In this document: in pieces, positions 54,666 through 63,623 of the stretch
Layout: the number at the start of each line of letters is the position of its first letter
Numbering within the stretch: position 1 is the first letter of the stretch
From: DASPMP01 sp035758925
Lineage (GTDB): Bacteria; Gemmatimonadota; Gemmatimonadetes; Gemmatimonadales; Gemmatimonadaceae
Direction: 5' to 3'
Assembly: GCA_035758925.1 (NCBI GenBank)
Contig: DASTVV010000132.1
Span: forward strand, 1-64,000
Length of the DNA: 64,000 bases
Notes under the pieces: generated by a model
The model's input: only the letters and a program-made list of their open reading frames with translations
Database searches by the model: none
Told to the model about the DNA's origin: nothing
Made by a program: the position numbers and the translations under genes

Positions 54666-57340
54666 GCGTGGACCATGCTCCCGGTGTCCGGAGAGTATTC
54701 CGCTTTCCATGGCGGTCGCGTCGTCAGGTGGCCGACGACGTGGATGACGAGCTGCGCCTTCATCTCGAGCTCGTCGCCGACGATCTCCGCACGGCGGGCT
54801 GGCCGGATTCCGAGGCCCGGGCGGAAGCCGAGCGTCGGTTTGGCGATCTGGAATACACCCGCAACTACTGCCGCGCGGAGGACGCGCGGCGCGAGCAGGA
54901 GAAACGTCGCATGACATTCTTCGATGAGCTCAGGCAGGATCTTCGCTATGCGATGCGGTCGCTCCGCAGCTCCCCGGCCTTCACGGCGACGGCGCTGCTC
55001 ACATTGGCGCTCGGCATCGGGGCGAATACGGCGATCTTCAGCGTCGTCCGTGGCGTGCTGCTCGACGCCCTGCCCTTTCCGCAATCCGACCGGCTCGTCC
55101 GGGTATGGCAGGCCAATCACGCGCGCGGCAGCGAACAGGCGCCAGCGTCGGAGCCAGACTTCTTCGATTGGCAGCGCGAGAGCCGGCGCGCAGCGTCGAT
55201 GGGCGCCTACTTCTTCGCCAACGGGATGACGGGGGTGGATCTCACCGGCTCCGGAAGTCCGGAACGGCTGTCTGCCGCGCTGGTGACGGACGGTTTCTTT
55301 CAAACGCTCCGCACGGTGCCGCTGCTCGGACGAACGCTGATCGCGGACAACCATGTTCCCGGCCGCGATCGCGTCGCTGTCATCAGTCACGGACTGTGGA
55401 TGCGTCGGTTCGGCGGAAATCCCGCCATCATCGGCAGCACCATCACCCTGAATGGAGATCCCTTCCTCGTCGCAGGGGTGATGCCGCAGGGCTTCGTGTA
55501 CCCGTCGGACCAGGCGCTCGACGTCTGGATTCCGCTGTCGTACTTCGGCCCGGAGTCGATCGGTCGAAGCCGCGGCGCGCGCTTTCTCAGCGTCGTGGCG
55601 CGACTCAATCCGGGCGTGACCGAGTCTCAGTTCCATGGCGAGCTCGCCGCGATCTCCACGCGTCTTGCCGCGCAATATCCCGACGACGATCTCGGCTGGG
55701 ACGACGTTTCGATGTTGGGCATCCGGGAATCCATCGTCGGCGAAGTGCGGCAGCCGCTGGTGGTGCTGATGGTCGCCGTCGCGATGCTGCTCCTCATCGC
55801 GTGCGTGAACATCGCGAGCCTCCTGTTGGCGCGAGCCACCGGACGCCAGCGCGAGCTGGCGCTGCGCGCGGCGCTTGGCGCGGGCCGCGGGCGCATTGCC
55901 CGCCAATTGCTGACCGAAAGCGTGACGCTCTCGCTGATTGGTGGCGCGATCGGCGTCGGGCTCGGACTCGTCGCGGTGCGCGCGCTGGCCGCCGCCGGGA
56001 CCAGCGAGCTTCCGCGATCCAACGACATCCGCATCGATGGCCTCGTACTGGCATTCACCTTCGGCGTCTCGCTGTTCTCCGGACTGCTCTTCGGCATCCT
56101 GCCGACGATTCGCGCATCGTCCGCGAAGCTCGAGCAGACACTGCGCGCTGGTGCGCGCGGGTCCATCGGTGGAGCCGGCCAGCGCGCTCGCAGCGCGCTC
56201 GTCGTCGTCGAAGTCGCGCTGGCGGTCATCCTGGTCGTTGGTGCCGGTCTGGCGACCAAGAGTTTTGCGAGACTGTTGGCGGTCAACTCAGGGTTCCAGC
56301 CGTCACACGCGCTCGTGGCAACCATGACCGTGCCTCCGCGGTACAGTGCGTCCGAGGCTCGCGCGAACTACTTCTACGCCGTCCTCGACGCCATTCGGGG
56401 CATTCGCGGGGTCGAGGCAGCCGGTTCGATTCGCGATCTGCCCCTCCGCGCGAACGGCGAATCCGTCTCGTTCGGCGTGCCAGGGCGAACGTTCGCGCCA
56501 GGCCAGGAGCCCTCATCGCGCTACCATCACATCACCACGGACTACTTCAAGGCGATGGGCATCCCATTGCGAGCCGGCCGAAGCTTCGCTTTGACCGATC
56601 GCGCGAACACGCCGCCCGTGATTGTGGTGAATGAGGAATTTGCCCGCCGCATCTGGCCAGGTGAGAATGCGATCGGAAAGACGGTGACCTTCGGAGACAC
56701 ACCGCTCACGGTCATCGGCGTCGTCGGAAACGTCAGACAGCGCGGACTGGCCGAGCCGATCGAGCCGGCGATGTACATCCATGTGCTGCAGAATGCCCGC
56801 GTGCGCATGAGCATCGTGGTGCGCACGGCCGGCGATCCGTTGGCGTACGCGGGCGCGGTGCGGCAGGCCATCTGGTCCGTGGACGCGAATCAGACCATCA
56901 CGAACGTCGCGACGCTCGAATCCGTGCTGGGCGACGCGGTCGTGCGACCGCGGCTGCTCGCCTGGCTGCTGGCGCTCTTTGGCGCCATCGGCCTGGCGCT
57001 TGGTGCGCTCGGGATCTTCGGCGTCCTGGCATACGCGGTGACGCAACGGCGCCAGGAGATCGGCGTGCGCGTTGCGCTCGGCGCGTCCCCGCGCTCAGTG
57101 CTCTCGCTGATCGTCGGCCGGGGTATGGCGCTCGCCGGCATCGGCGTCGTGCTGGGCCTCATCGGCGCGCTGCTCCTGACGCGATCGATGCAGACGGTGC
57201 TGTACGACATCCAGCCGTCGGATCCGCTGACGTTCGGCGAAGTGGTCGTGGCGCTGCTCGGCGCGTCGCTGCTGGCCAGCTGGCTCCCGGCGCGGCGGGC
57301 GCTGGCGATCGACCCCGTGACTGCGCTGCGCTACGACTAG
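54662..57340 (+). CDS. ADOP-type ABC transporter permease with prefix domain (operon 2)
   Basis: Protein of 892 residues from a GTG at 54662 that overlaps the PadR stop. The prefix (about 12-80) has QVADDVDDELRLHLELVADD and AEAERRFGDLEYTRNYC. Then come DLRYAMRSLRSSPAFTATAL, LTLALGIGANTAIFSVVRGV, the outer MacB-type domain, AVAMLLLIACVNIASLLLAR, and the second unit (LAVILVVGAGLATKSFARLL, outer domain, IGLALGALGIFGVLAYAVTQ, IGVRVALGASPRSVLSLIV), ending DPVTALRYD. Cargo unknown. Its stop codon overlaps that of the convergent ABC-F gene (CTAG). Confidence 0.94.
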   Translation: MSVDHAPGVRRVFRFPWRSRRQVADDVDDELRLHLELVADDLRTAGWPDSEARAEAERRFGDLEYTRNYCRAEDARREQEKRRMTFFDELRQDLRYAMRSLRSSPAFTATALLTLALGIGANTAIFSVVRGVLLDALPFPQSDRLVRVWQANHARGSEQAPASEPDFFDWQRESRRAASMGAYFFANGMTGVDLTGSGSPERLSAALVTDGFFQTLRTVPLLGRTLIADNHVPGRDRVAVISHGLWMRRFGGNPAIIGSTITLNGDPFLVAGVMPQGFVYPSDQALDVWIPLSYFGPESIGRSRGARFLSVVARLNPGVTESQFHGELAAISTRLAAQYPDDDLGWDDVSMLGIRESIVGEVRQPLVVLMVAVAMLLLIACVNIASLLLARATGRQRELALRAALGAGRGRIARQLLTESVTLSLIGGAIGVGLGLVAVRALAAAGTSELPRSNDIRIDGLVLAFTFGVSLFSGLLFGILPTIRASSAKLEQTLRAGARGSIGGAGQRARSALVVVEVALAVILVVGAGLATKSFARLLAVNSGFQPSHALVATMTVPPRYSASEARANYFYAVLDAIRGIRGVEAAGSIRDLPLRANGESVSFGVPGRTFAPGQEPSSRYHHITTDYFKAMGIPLRAGRSFALTDRANTPPVIVVNEEFARRIWPGENAIGKTVTFGDTPLTVIGVVGNVRQRGLAEPIEPAMYIHVLQNARVRMSIVVRTAGDPLAYAGAVRQAIWSVDANQTITNVATLESVLGDAVVRPRLLAWLLALFGAIGLALGALGIFGVLAYAVTQRRQEIGVRVALGASPRSVLSLIVGRGMALAGIGVVLGLIGALLLTRSMQTVLYDIQPSDPLTFGEVVVALLGASLLASWLPARRALAIDPVTALRYD

Positions 57341-59292
57341 GGACCCGAGGCGGTCGATTCGACCGCCTCGCCCATCGCGGTCCATCGCGCGATGGCCGTG
57401 TCGAGCGCGCGCTTGAGGTCCTCGAGCTCGTCACCGAAGCGCTTCGCATCCGCGATGCCGTTTGCCCTGGTGTAGAGCTCCGGGTCCTCGAGCGCTTTCG
57501 TCAGTGTCGCGATTCTCGCTTCGAGCGTCGCGATCTCCGCTTCCAGCTCGTCGAGCTCGCGCTTGGTGCCGCGCACCTTGCGGCGCGTGTCCCGCTCCGA
57601 CGGCGATTCGTCCGCCCGGCGCGGCGCCACCTTCTGCCGCTCGTGCACGCGACGGAGCGCCGCCTCTTCGGCTGCGCGAACGCTCGCAGCGTGCGCGCGC
57701 TCGGCCGTCACCTGTTCCCACTCGCTGAACCCGCCACCGAACTCCGTTATGTGCCTTTCATGGAGGATCCATAGCTTGCTGGTGAGAGCACGCAGCAGCT
57801 CGCGGTCGTGGCTCACCAGCACCACGGTGCCGTCATAGCGTTCGATCGCATCCTCCAATGCTTCGATGGACTCGACGTCCAGATGATTCGTTGGTTCGTC
57901 CAGAACGAGCAGATTGGCGCGCGAGAGCATCAGCATCGCCAGCGCGACGCGGGCGCGTTCGCCTCCCGACAGTGTGTCGGCCCGCCGCTGAGCGTCGTCC
58001 CCCGAGAACCCGAACCGACCCAGGTGTCCCTGCACGAGGCGACGCTCCCAGGTGGGCCTGAGGTCCGCGATCACGTCGTAGAGCGTTCGGTCCATCGGCA
58101 CCTGAGACAGGTCCTGACGATAGAATCCCGCCGCGATAGACGCGCCGGTCTTCAGCTCACCTGCGGCAATGGGGTGCTCGCCAAACAGCGCCTTGAGCAG
58201 CGTGGACTTGCCCGCGCCATTCGGACCGATGAAGCCGAGCACGTCGCCGCGCATCACGCTCCCGGTGAACTTCTCGACGAGCATGCGACGCTCGACGGCA
58301 ACGCTCACCTTCTCCGCGGACACCACGCGGTCGCCGCCCCGCTCGGCCACGTCGAACCGCACCGACATCGTGTCCTCGTCGGTCACCGGCGCGCTGAGGC
58401 GAGGCATGCGCTCCAGCCGCTTTCTGCGGCCCTTGGCCTGCCGGCTGTTCTGTCCCGCGATGTTCCGCGCGATGTAATCGCTTTCACTGGCGATCTTTTT
58501 CTGCTGCTGCTCGAACCGGCGTTGCACCGTGAGGCGCCGCTCGGTGCGTTGCGTCACAAAGGACTGATAGCCGCCGACGTAGCTCGTCGTGGTGTTGCCC
58601 TCGAAGTGCAGAACGTGGTCGACCGTCGCGGCGAGAAAGGCGCGATCATGGCTGACGATGAGGACGGTGGTATCGATCTCCTTCAAGTAGTCCTCGAGCC
58701 AGCGCGTCGTCTCGAGATCCAGGTGGTTGGTCGGCTCGTCGAGCAACAGGATGTCCGCCGTGCTCACCAGCTGTCGGATCAGCCCAAGACGCCCCCGCTC
58801 ACCGCCACTCAACGTGCCGACGTGCGTCTCCCTCGCCCGCTCCGGATCAAAACCGAGCCCGTGGAGTACAGAATCGATCCGCGACGTGACCGCGTAGCCA
58901 CCCTCATGCTCGAAGCGCTCGAGATCACTGGCATAACGATTCATCGCCTCGGGAGAGGCGTCCGTTGCGAGTGCAGCGGCCTGCTCGGCGAGCGAGCGCT
59001 CGAGCGCGAGGAGCTCACCGAGCTCTCCCGCGGCCGCCTCCCATACGGAGGTCGCGTCGCCGAAATCCCGGTGCTGGTCCAGCATGGACACGCGGAGGCC
59101 GGGTTGTCTGGCGATCGTGCCGCGCGTCGGTTGCTGCGCGCCGGTCAGCAGGCGAAAGAGCGTCGTCTTTCCGGTTCCGTTCCGGCCAACGACGCCCCAA
59201 CGGTCGCGCGCCGCCACCGTCAACGTTACGCCCGAGAAGAGCGTAGTCGAACCATAGTCCACACCGACGTTCGAGAGCGAAAGCTGGGTCAT
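57337..59292 (-). CDS. ABC-F family ATP-binding protein
   Basis: Protein of 651 residues with two ABC ATPase domains and no membrane part. Domain 1: Walker A GRNGTGKTT (36-44), signature LSGGERGRLGL, Walker B ILLLDEPTNHLDLE. The linker between (about 240-320; QRRFEQQQKKIASESDYIAR) is the long helical arm that reaches into the ribosome. Domain 2: GPNGAGKST, LSGGERARVAL, LLVLDEPTNHLDVE. The C-terminus is a coiled coil (KRELDELEAEIATLEARIAT). It resembles Uup/YheS/EttA-type factors, which act on translating ribosomes. No antibiotic resistance role can be read from the sequence. Confidence 0.95.
   Translation of the reverse strand: MTQLSLSNVGVDYGSTTLFSGVTLTVAARDRWGVVGRNGTGKTTLFRLLTGAQQPTRGTIARQPGLRVSMLDQHRDFGDATSVWEAAAGELGELLALERSLAEQAAALATDASPEAMNRYASDLERFEHEGGYAVTSRIDSVLHGLGFDPERARETHVGTLSGGERGRLGLIRQLVSTADILLLDEPTNHLDLETTRWLEDYLKEIDTTVLIVSHDRAFLAATVDHVLHFEGNTTTSYVGGYQSFVTQRTERRLTVQRRFEQQQKKIASESDYIARNIAGQNSRQAKGRRKRLERMPRLSAPVTDEDTMSVRFDVAERGGDRVVSAEKVSVAVERRMLVEKFTGSVMRGDVLGFIGPNGAGKSTLLKALFGEHPIAAGELKTGASIAAGFYRQDLSQVPMDRTLYDVIADLRPTWERRLVQGHLGRFGFSGDDAQRRADTLSGGERARVALAMLMLSRANLLVLDEPTNHLDVESIEALEDAIERYDGTVVLVSHDRELLRALTSKLWILHERHITEFGGGFSEWEQVTAERAHAASVRAAEEAALRRVHERQKVAPRRADESPSERDTRRKVRGTKRELDELEAEIATLEARIATLTKALEDPELYTRANGIADAKRFGDELEDLKRALDTAIARWTAMGEAVESTASGP
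57347..57369 (+). terminator. Perfect hairpin just after the ADOP gene
   Basis: GAGGCGGTCG and CGACCGCCTC form a perfect 10-bp stem with a 3-base loop, six bases past the ADOP stop. It lies inside the last codons of the convergent ABC-F gene, and no T-run follows, so termination is plausible but not sure. Confidence 0.4.
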
Positions 59293-59406
59293 GAGCCAAA
59301 GGATGGGCTCGTGAATCTATCCTGGGAATCGCCGCGGAAGTCGCGCGAGCGCCAAGTCGGTCGGCGGACGCAACCGTGAAAAGCTCGATTCAACGGAGGT
59401 ATCCAA

Positions 59407-59886
59407 ATGCCCGCGACGTTGCGGCGTGAAATGACTACCAGTGGTATCCATCGCGCGGTCGCCGCGGCCGCGCGAAGGCTTCCACCGATTGCGCACGAGG
59501 GTTTGCGGCTCGTCGTCAAGCACAGCGGTGGAGTCACCCTGCTGCGACTCGACGAAATCGAGTGCCTGGAAGCTGACGGCAACGTTGTCGTCGTTCACAC
59601 GTGCGGCGGTGACGCGCACCGCTTGCGCGAACCGCTCGGCCGGATGCTCGAGCGCCTCGGCGGACACGGCTTCATCCGCATCCACCGGGGCATCATCGTA
59701 CGCGCCGGTGCGATCGCCGCGATCGAAAAGGGAAGCTACCGCAAGGCGGTCGTCATCCTCAGGTCGGGAGTGAAGCGCGAGATCGGGCGTGCCGAGTTCC
59801 ACAAGTTGCGCTCGCTCTGGCAACCGGGCGTGCTCGACCTGCAGGAACTGAGCGGCAACCTGCATCTGGTACCGATGGCGCCCTGA
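59407..59886 (+). CDS. LytTR-domain DNA-binding protein
   Basis: Protein of 159 residues. The LytTR domain (about 45-145) has LRLDEIECLEADGNVVVVHT, LREPLGRMLERLGGHGFIRI, the typical HRGIIVRAGAIAAIEKGSYR, and VVILRSGVKREIGRAEFHKL. This beta-type DNA-binding fold usually follows a receiver domain, which is absent here. The first 40 residues are basic and unstructured. Stand-alone LytTR proteins often work with a small membrane partner, but none is seen next to it. Targets unknown. Confidence 0.92.
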   Translation: MPATLRREMTTSGIHRAVAAAARRLPPIAHEGLRLVVKHSGGVTLLRLDEIECLEADGNVVVVHTCGGDAHRLREPLGRMLERLGGHGFIRIHRGIIVRAGAIAAIEKGSYRKAVVILRSGVKREIGRAEFHKLRSLWQPGVLDLQELSGNLHLVPMAP

Positions 59887-59915
59887 CGGGCGCCCACGGC
59901 AACGACTCTACGTCG

Positions 59916-60515
59916 CTAAACGCCGCACAACCGCCGCACGCGCTGGATGCGTTTGGTCGGCGGGCCAAGCTGTTCGAGGTTCTCCATCGCTCGTACGGTA
60001 CTCGTGACCGCGCGTGCCGGCCTCCCGCCTCCACTGTTGGAGGCAAAGGCCTGGTCTACTGCGTAGTCGAAGTTGATTGTCGTTGCCCGTTCGGCATCGA
60101 CTGCCGCTCGACGCACACTATCGAATTGCGCGGGCGACATTCCCGGCACGCCACGGAACCGCACAAGTCCGCGGCGATCGCTGAAGCGCACCAGATGGCC
60201 GGCCGAGTCGAACGTGAGGGTTACGCTGGTTCGCGCCGAGTCGAACGAGGGAAAGTAGGCCGTTGTCGTCGTGGCACCGGAGCCACCTGTCCGGAACAAC
60301 CGACATTCACCCGCCGAGTCCACCGGCTGTACGTCCGGAGTGAAGGCGCGAACGGCGGCGTCGTCGGTCTGGGTCACGATCGGCTCGCTCACCATGCGAA
60401 CCCTGATCGCCGGTGTATCGGCTCGCGCCATCCTTGGCGTGTTTGGTTGCGCGGCCGGCGTCGAGCGGCAACCAGCGCCTGCGAGCACGCAGAAAAGGAT
60501 CGGTGCCGCTTTCAT
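59916..60515 (-). CDS. Exported protein of unknown function
   Basis: Protein of 199 residues with a signal peptide ending in LAGAGCRSTPAAQ; the Cys could be lipidated, though the residue three before it is Gly. The mature part has ATTTTAYFPSFDSARTSVTL, LTFDSAGHLVRFSDRRGLVR and RAAVDAERATTINFDYAVDQ, a beta-rich then helical chain. Two Cys (in GECRLF and near the end in RRLCGV) may pair. No family recognised. Its ATG overlaps the upstream stop (ATGA), so it works with the gene at 60512-61417. Confidence 0.75.
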   Translation of the reverse strand: MKAAPILFCVLAGAGCRSTPAAQPNTPRMARADTPAIRVRMVSEPIVTQTDDAAVRAFTPDVQPVDSAGECRLFRTGGSGATTTTAYFPSFDSARTSVTLTFDSAGHLVRFSDRRGLVRFRGVPGMSPAQFDSVRRAAVDAERATTINFDYAVDQAFASNSGGGRPARAVTSTVRAMENLEQLGPPTKRIQRVRRLCGV

Positions 60516-61417
60516 TGGTTCCTGGGATCAGTGACGTCCAGGCGCACCGTCCGACAGTTGGCGTCCGTCGGCGAGCTGACGACTGTCAACGACAACAGCC
60601 GCATGGCCCCCGTGGAATCCTTGCGAGTCCAGGTCAGCCCGGAGATTGGAGGCGCCGTGATCGCTGGTGCCCAGCCGGAGTCCTGAAGCTGCTTGCCGTA
60701 GTGACCGAGGATGTCCTGCGGGCTCATCGATGTGTTGAGCTCGGTCATCGTACCCGATGTGCCGCCCCGCTGCGAACAACTCCGATTCTGGCCATATGCC
60801 TCGGCGCCTTCGGGGTTGAACAGCGTCGGATAGGGCGAACGCGGCATCTCGCGGGGGCGCGCGGGAGGCGAACACGGGCTGGATGCGAGCGTCGCCATCA
60901 GGCGAAAGACGACGGTCGAGGAGGTTGCCTGTCGGCGCGATATCCACGCGACGAGATACTGGCTGTCGCGGCACAGCGAGGCGGCACGCCGGCTGCCGCT
61001 GGCGTTGCTCGACGCCAACGCTGGACGGAACCCTCCTCCCATGTATTCCATCCTGGGCGGCGACGACCATCCGCGCCGCTTCAGATCGCTCTCGAACTCC
61101 AGCAACAGCGTGTCCGATGACGACGGCACGTTCACCACGCCGACAACCACGCTGCCGGCAAACGCCGATCCGACGATGCGCGCTCCTGCCGGCACGGGTA
61201 CGCGGGCGCTCACCCACTCGGGCAGCTCGCCGACGAGGATCTGGGGCTCGCTGCTCGTTCCGTACCCTCCTCCGGAAGTCGCAAGCGCGACGGCCAGCTC
61301 CACGGGAATGCTAGCTGGCTGCTTGAGTGGCTCGCGTTCCTGGGCGGCCACTTTGCCGGCGGTTATGGCCAGCCCAATCAGCGCGGGTCGAGCCCACGCC
61401 CGACACCATCTTGCCAT
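60512..61417 (-). CDS. Exported protein of unknown function
   Basis: Protein of 301 residues from the ATG at 61417, preceded by CCAGGAGCTCTC. Signal peptide RPALIGLAITAGKVAAQ. The mature chain holds ILVGELPEWVSARVPVPAGA, RIVGSAFAGSVVVGVVNVPS, LLLEFESDLKRRGW, and near the C-terminus SPQDILGHYGKQLQDSGWAP. The last part is like a short domain in which a ligand-facing helix precedes a Trp, seen twice (LKRRGW and LQDSGW), so two related halves are likely. Several Cys may pair. No family recognised. It is coupled to the next gene by a 4-bp overlap. Confidence 0.75.
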   Translation of the reverse strand: MARWCRAWARPALIGLAITAGKVAAQEREPLKQPASIPVELAVALATSGGGYGTSSEPQILVGELPEWVSARVPVPAGARIVGSAFAGSVVVGVVNVPSSSDTLLLEFESDLKRRGWSSPPRMEYMGGGFRPALASSNASGSRRAASLCRDSQYLVAWISRRQATSSTVVFRLMATLASSPCSPPARPREMPRSPYPTLFNPEGAEAYGQNRSCSQRGGTSGTMTELNTSMSPQDILGHYGKQLQDSGWAPAITAPPISGLTWTRKDSTGAMRLLSLTVVSSPTDANCRTVRLDVTDPRNQ

Positions 61418-61533
61418 GAGAGCTCCTGGAAAACCGCACCGAATGGCGGTGCGCCTCGCCGTGAGCTTCCTCGCAGGACGGCGTTTCGAGCACAAAGTTG
61501 CCAGCGACGTGGGCTCCATTGCAAGTTCCGCCG

Positions 61534-62502
61534 ATGCATGATGCCGCGATTCTCCTGAGCGCGTCCGACGTCGAGCGGTACCTGGACCATCGCGAACTGC
61601 TCACGCAGCTGCACGCGGCGATGTGCGCGTACGCCACTTCGAACATCGAGGGACGCCGCACGCACAGCCCGATTCCGAGCGCCAGCCCGCATTCGGTGAT
61701 GATCGTGTTTCCGGGCCTCGTGCCGGGCATACCGGCGTACACCGTGAAGGTCAACGCAAAGTTGCCGGCATCGACGCCTGCCGTGCGTGGCCTGATCGCG
61801 CTTCACGATCTGGAGTCGGGCCGTCTGCTCGCCGTGATGGACTCGATCAAGATCACCGAGGTCCGAACCGCCCTCACCGGAGCGCTGGCGACGCATGCGC
61901 TCGCAAAGCGACGGGTCGCAAGAGTGGCTGTCATCGGGGCCGGTGTTCAGGGACGTGCGCAGTTGCGCGCCCTTCGCCTGGTGCGCGATATCGATTCCGC
62001 GACCGTGTTCGACCTGCGGCGCGAGCGCGCCGACGCGTTCGCGGAGACAATGGGGGAAGAGCTTCAGAACGAGATCACGGTCGAGGCGAGCGTGGAGCGC
62101 GCCGTCGCCGACGCAGATGTGGTGATCGTCGCGACGTGGGCCACCACGCCGATCCTCTCCAGCCGCATGATCGCGCCAGGAACGCACATCACCTCCGTCG
62201 GCGCGGACGAGCCGGGCAAGGCCGAGCTCACCGCGGACCTCATTTCGCGATCCTACTTCGTCTGCGATGACGAGGAGCTGGCGCTCGAGATGGGCGCACT
62301 CGCTGGCGTGGGGCTCGGGCGCGAGGCCATCGGCGCCACGCTTGGCGAAGTCCTGTCAGGGGCGAAGCGTGGGCGCATGAGCGACGATCAGGTAACGCTC
62401 TTCGGCAGCGTCGGGTTACCCTGTCAGGATCTGCCCGCGGCGTGGATGGTGTACCAGAAAGCGCGTCAGGCAGAGAGCGCGACGTTCGACTTCCATACCT
62501 AG
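61534..62502 (+). CDS. Ornithine cyclodeaminase / mu-crystallin family protein
   Basis: Protein of 322 residues from the ATG at 61534. The nucleotide fold is VARVAVIGAGVQGRAQLRAL, then the acidic DLRRERADAFAE. Catalytic-domain blocks are VNAKLPASTPAVRGLIALHD (with the conserved Lys), SIKITEVRTALTGALATHAL, and HITSVGADEPGKAELTADLI with the Asp. Members deaminate ornithine to proline, reduce delta-1-pyrroline-2-carboxylate, or dehydrogenate alanine; the exact reaction cannot be read from sequence. It is convergent with a threonine dehydratase gene, so a common role in amino acid breakdown is possible. Confidence 0.9.
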   Translation: MHDAAILLSASDVERYLDHRELLTQLHAAMCAYATSNIEGRRTHSPIPSASPHSVMIVFPGLVPGIPAYTVKVNAKLPASTPAVRGLIALHDLESGRLLAVMDSIKITEVRTALTGALATHALAKRRVARVAVIGAGVQGRAQLRALRLVRDIDSATVFDLRRERADAFAETMGEELQNEITVEASVERAVADADVVIVATWATTPILSSRMIAPGTHITSVGADEPGKAELTADLISRSYFVCDDEELALEMGALAGVGLGREAIGATLGEVLSGAKRGRMSDDQVTLFGSVGLPCQDLPAAWMVYQKARQAESATFDFHT

Positions 62503-62503
62503 A

Positions 62504-62605
62504 GACGGGTTGACGGGTTGACGGGTTGACGGGTTGACACGTTGAACGGTTGTCGGGTTTCAGTCCGGCTGACAACTCGAGAACCCGACAACCCGACAAC
62601 CCGAC
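62504..62605. repeat. Facing 8-bp repeat arrays between convergent genes
   Basis: Seven units of GACGGGTT (four perfect, then GACACGTT, GAACGGTT and GTCGGGTT) cover 62504-62559. Three perfect units of AACCCGAC, the inverse of the last of these, cover 62582-62605. They can form a long slipping hairpin between the stop codons of the two convergent genes and may serve as a two-way terminator. Confidence 0.88.
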
Positions 62606-62618
62606 AAGCATTTCTTGT

Positions 62619-63578
62619 TCAGTTCCACCGCAGCCCGCGCAGCTGGTCGAGATTCACGTTGCCGCCCGATAACACTACCGCGACCCGTGAGCCAGCCGGC
62701 AGCTTGACGAGGCCGTGCAGCAGCGCAGCCACGGGTGCGGCCGCGGCGCCTTCCACGACGAGCTTGCAGCGCTCCATCACCCAGAGCATCGCCTCGAAGA
62801 TGTCCTTGTCGGGCAGCGCGACGATCTCGTCCACGAACCGCTGCACCACCGAGAACGTGATCTCGCCCACACGTCGAACGCGCAGCCCATCGATGACGGT
62901 CTTGCAGTCGATCGTCTGAAGCGCGCCGGCGCGCACGCTGTCGCGCATCGCGGGCCCGTCGGACGATTCGACGCCGATCACCTTCGCTTGAGGATTGTGA
63001 CTCTTGACGGCCATCGATACGCCCGAGATCAGGCCGCCGCCTCCGATCGGAACGACCACGGCGTCGACGTCGGCCCAGTCCTGGACGATCTCCAGGCCGA
63101 GCGTGCCCTGGCCCGCGATGAGCTGCTCGTCGTCGAACGGGTGCACGTACGTGAGTCCCTCGGTGCGAACCAGCTCCTTCGCCTTTTCGTTGGCCTCGTC
63201 CCAGATGGTGCCGTGCAGGACGACCTCCGCACCATAGCCCTTGGTGGCCGCGATCTTCGCGGGCGTGGCATTGGCCGCCATGCAGACCACCGCGCGGATG
63301 CCGTGAATCTTCGCTGCCAGCGCAACGCCCTGCGCATGGTTGCCTGCTGACGAGCACACCACGCCGTGCCGTTTCTGCTCGTCCGGCATCAGCGCGAACT
63401 TGTTGAGCGGTCCCCGGATCTTGTACGAGCCAACCCTCTGGAAGAGCTCCGCCTTGAGACGCACATCGAAGCCGGTGCGCTCACTGAGCTGCCGCGACGT
63501 CAGCAGCGGGGTGTGCTTGATATGCGGCGCGATACGCGCGCGGACTTCCTCGAAGTCCCGTTTGGTGAGCGTGAACAT
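62619..63578 (-). CDS. Threonine ammonia-lyase-type PLP enzyme
   Basis: Protein of 319 residues of the fold-type II PLP family. PLP is bound by K53 in GSYKIRG. CSSAGNHAQGVA binds the ring and GGGGLISGV the phosphate. VLSGGNVN is near the end. The length, without a C-terminal ACT regulatory domain, fits catabolic threonine dehydratase or serine/threo-3-hydroxyaspartate dehydratase. It deaminates threonine or serine to 2-oxobutyrate or pyruvate. The exact substrate is open. It is not linked with other isoleucine genes here, which supports a breakdown role. Confidence 0.93.
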   Translation of the reverse strand: MFTLTKRDFEEVRARIAPHIKHTPLLTSRQLSERTGFDVRLKAELFQRVGSYKIRGPLNKFALMPDEQKRHGVVCSSAGNHAQGVALAAKIHGIRAVVCMAANATPAKIAATKGYGAEVVLHGTIWDEANEKAKELVRTEGLTYVHPFDDEQLIAGQGTLGLEIVQDWADVDAVVVPIGGGGLISGVSMAVKSHNPQAKVIGVESSDGPAMRDSVRAGALQTIDCKTVIDGLRVRRVGEITFSVVQRFVDEIVALPDKDIFEAMLWVMERCKLVVEGAAAAPVAALLHGLVKLPAGSRVAVVLSGGNVNLDQLRGLRWN

Positions 63579-63623
63579 GGGAGGAAGCTACCGCCCTGAC
63601 GCGGAGTCTGCGCCGGACGGCGG

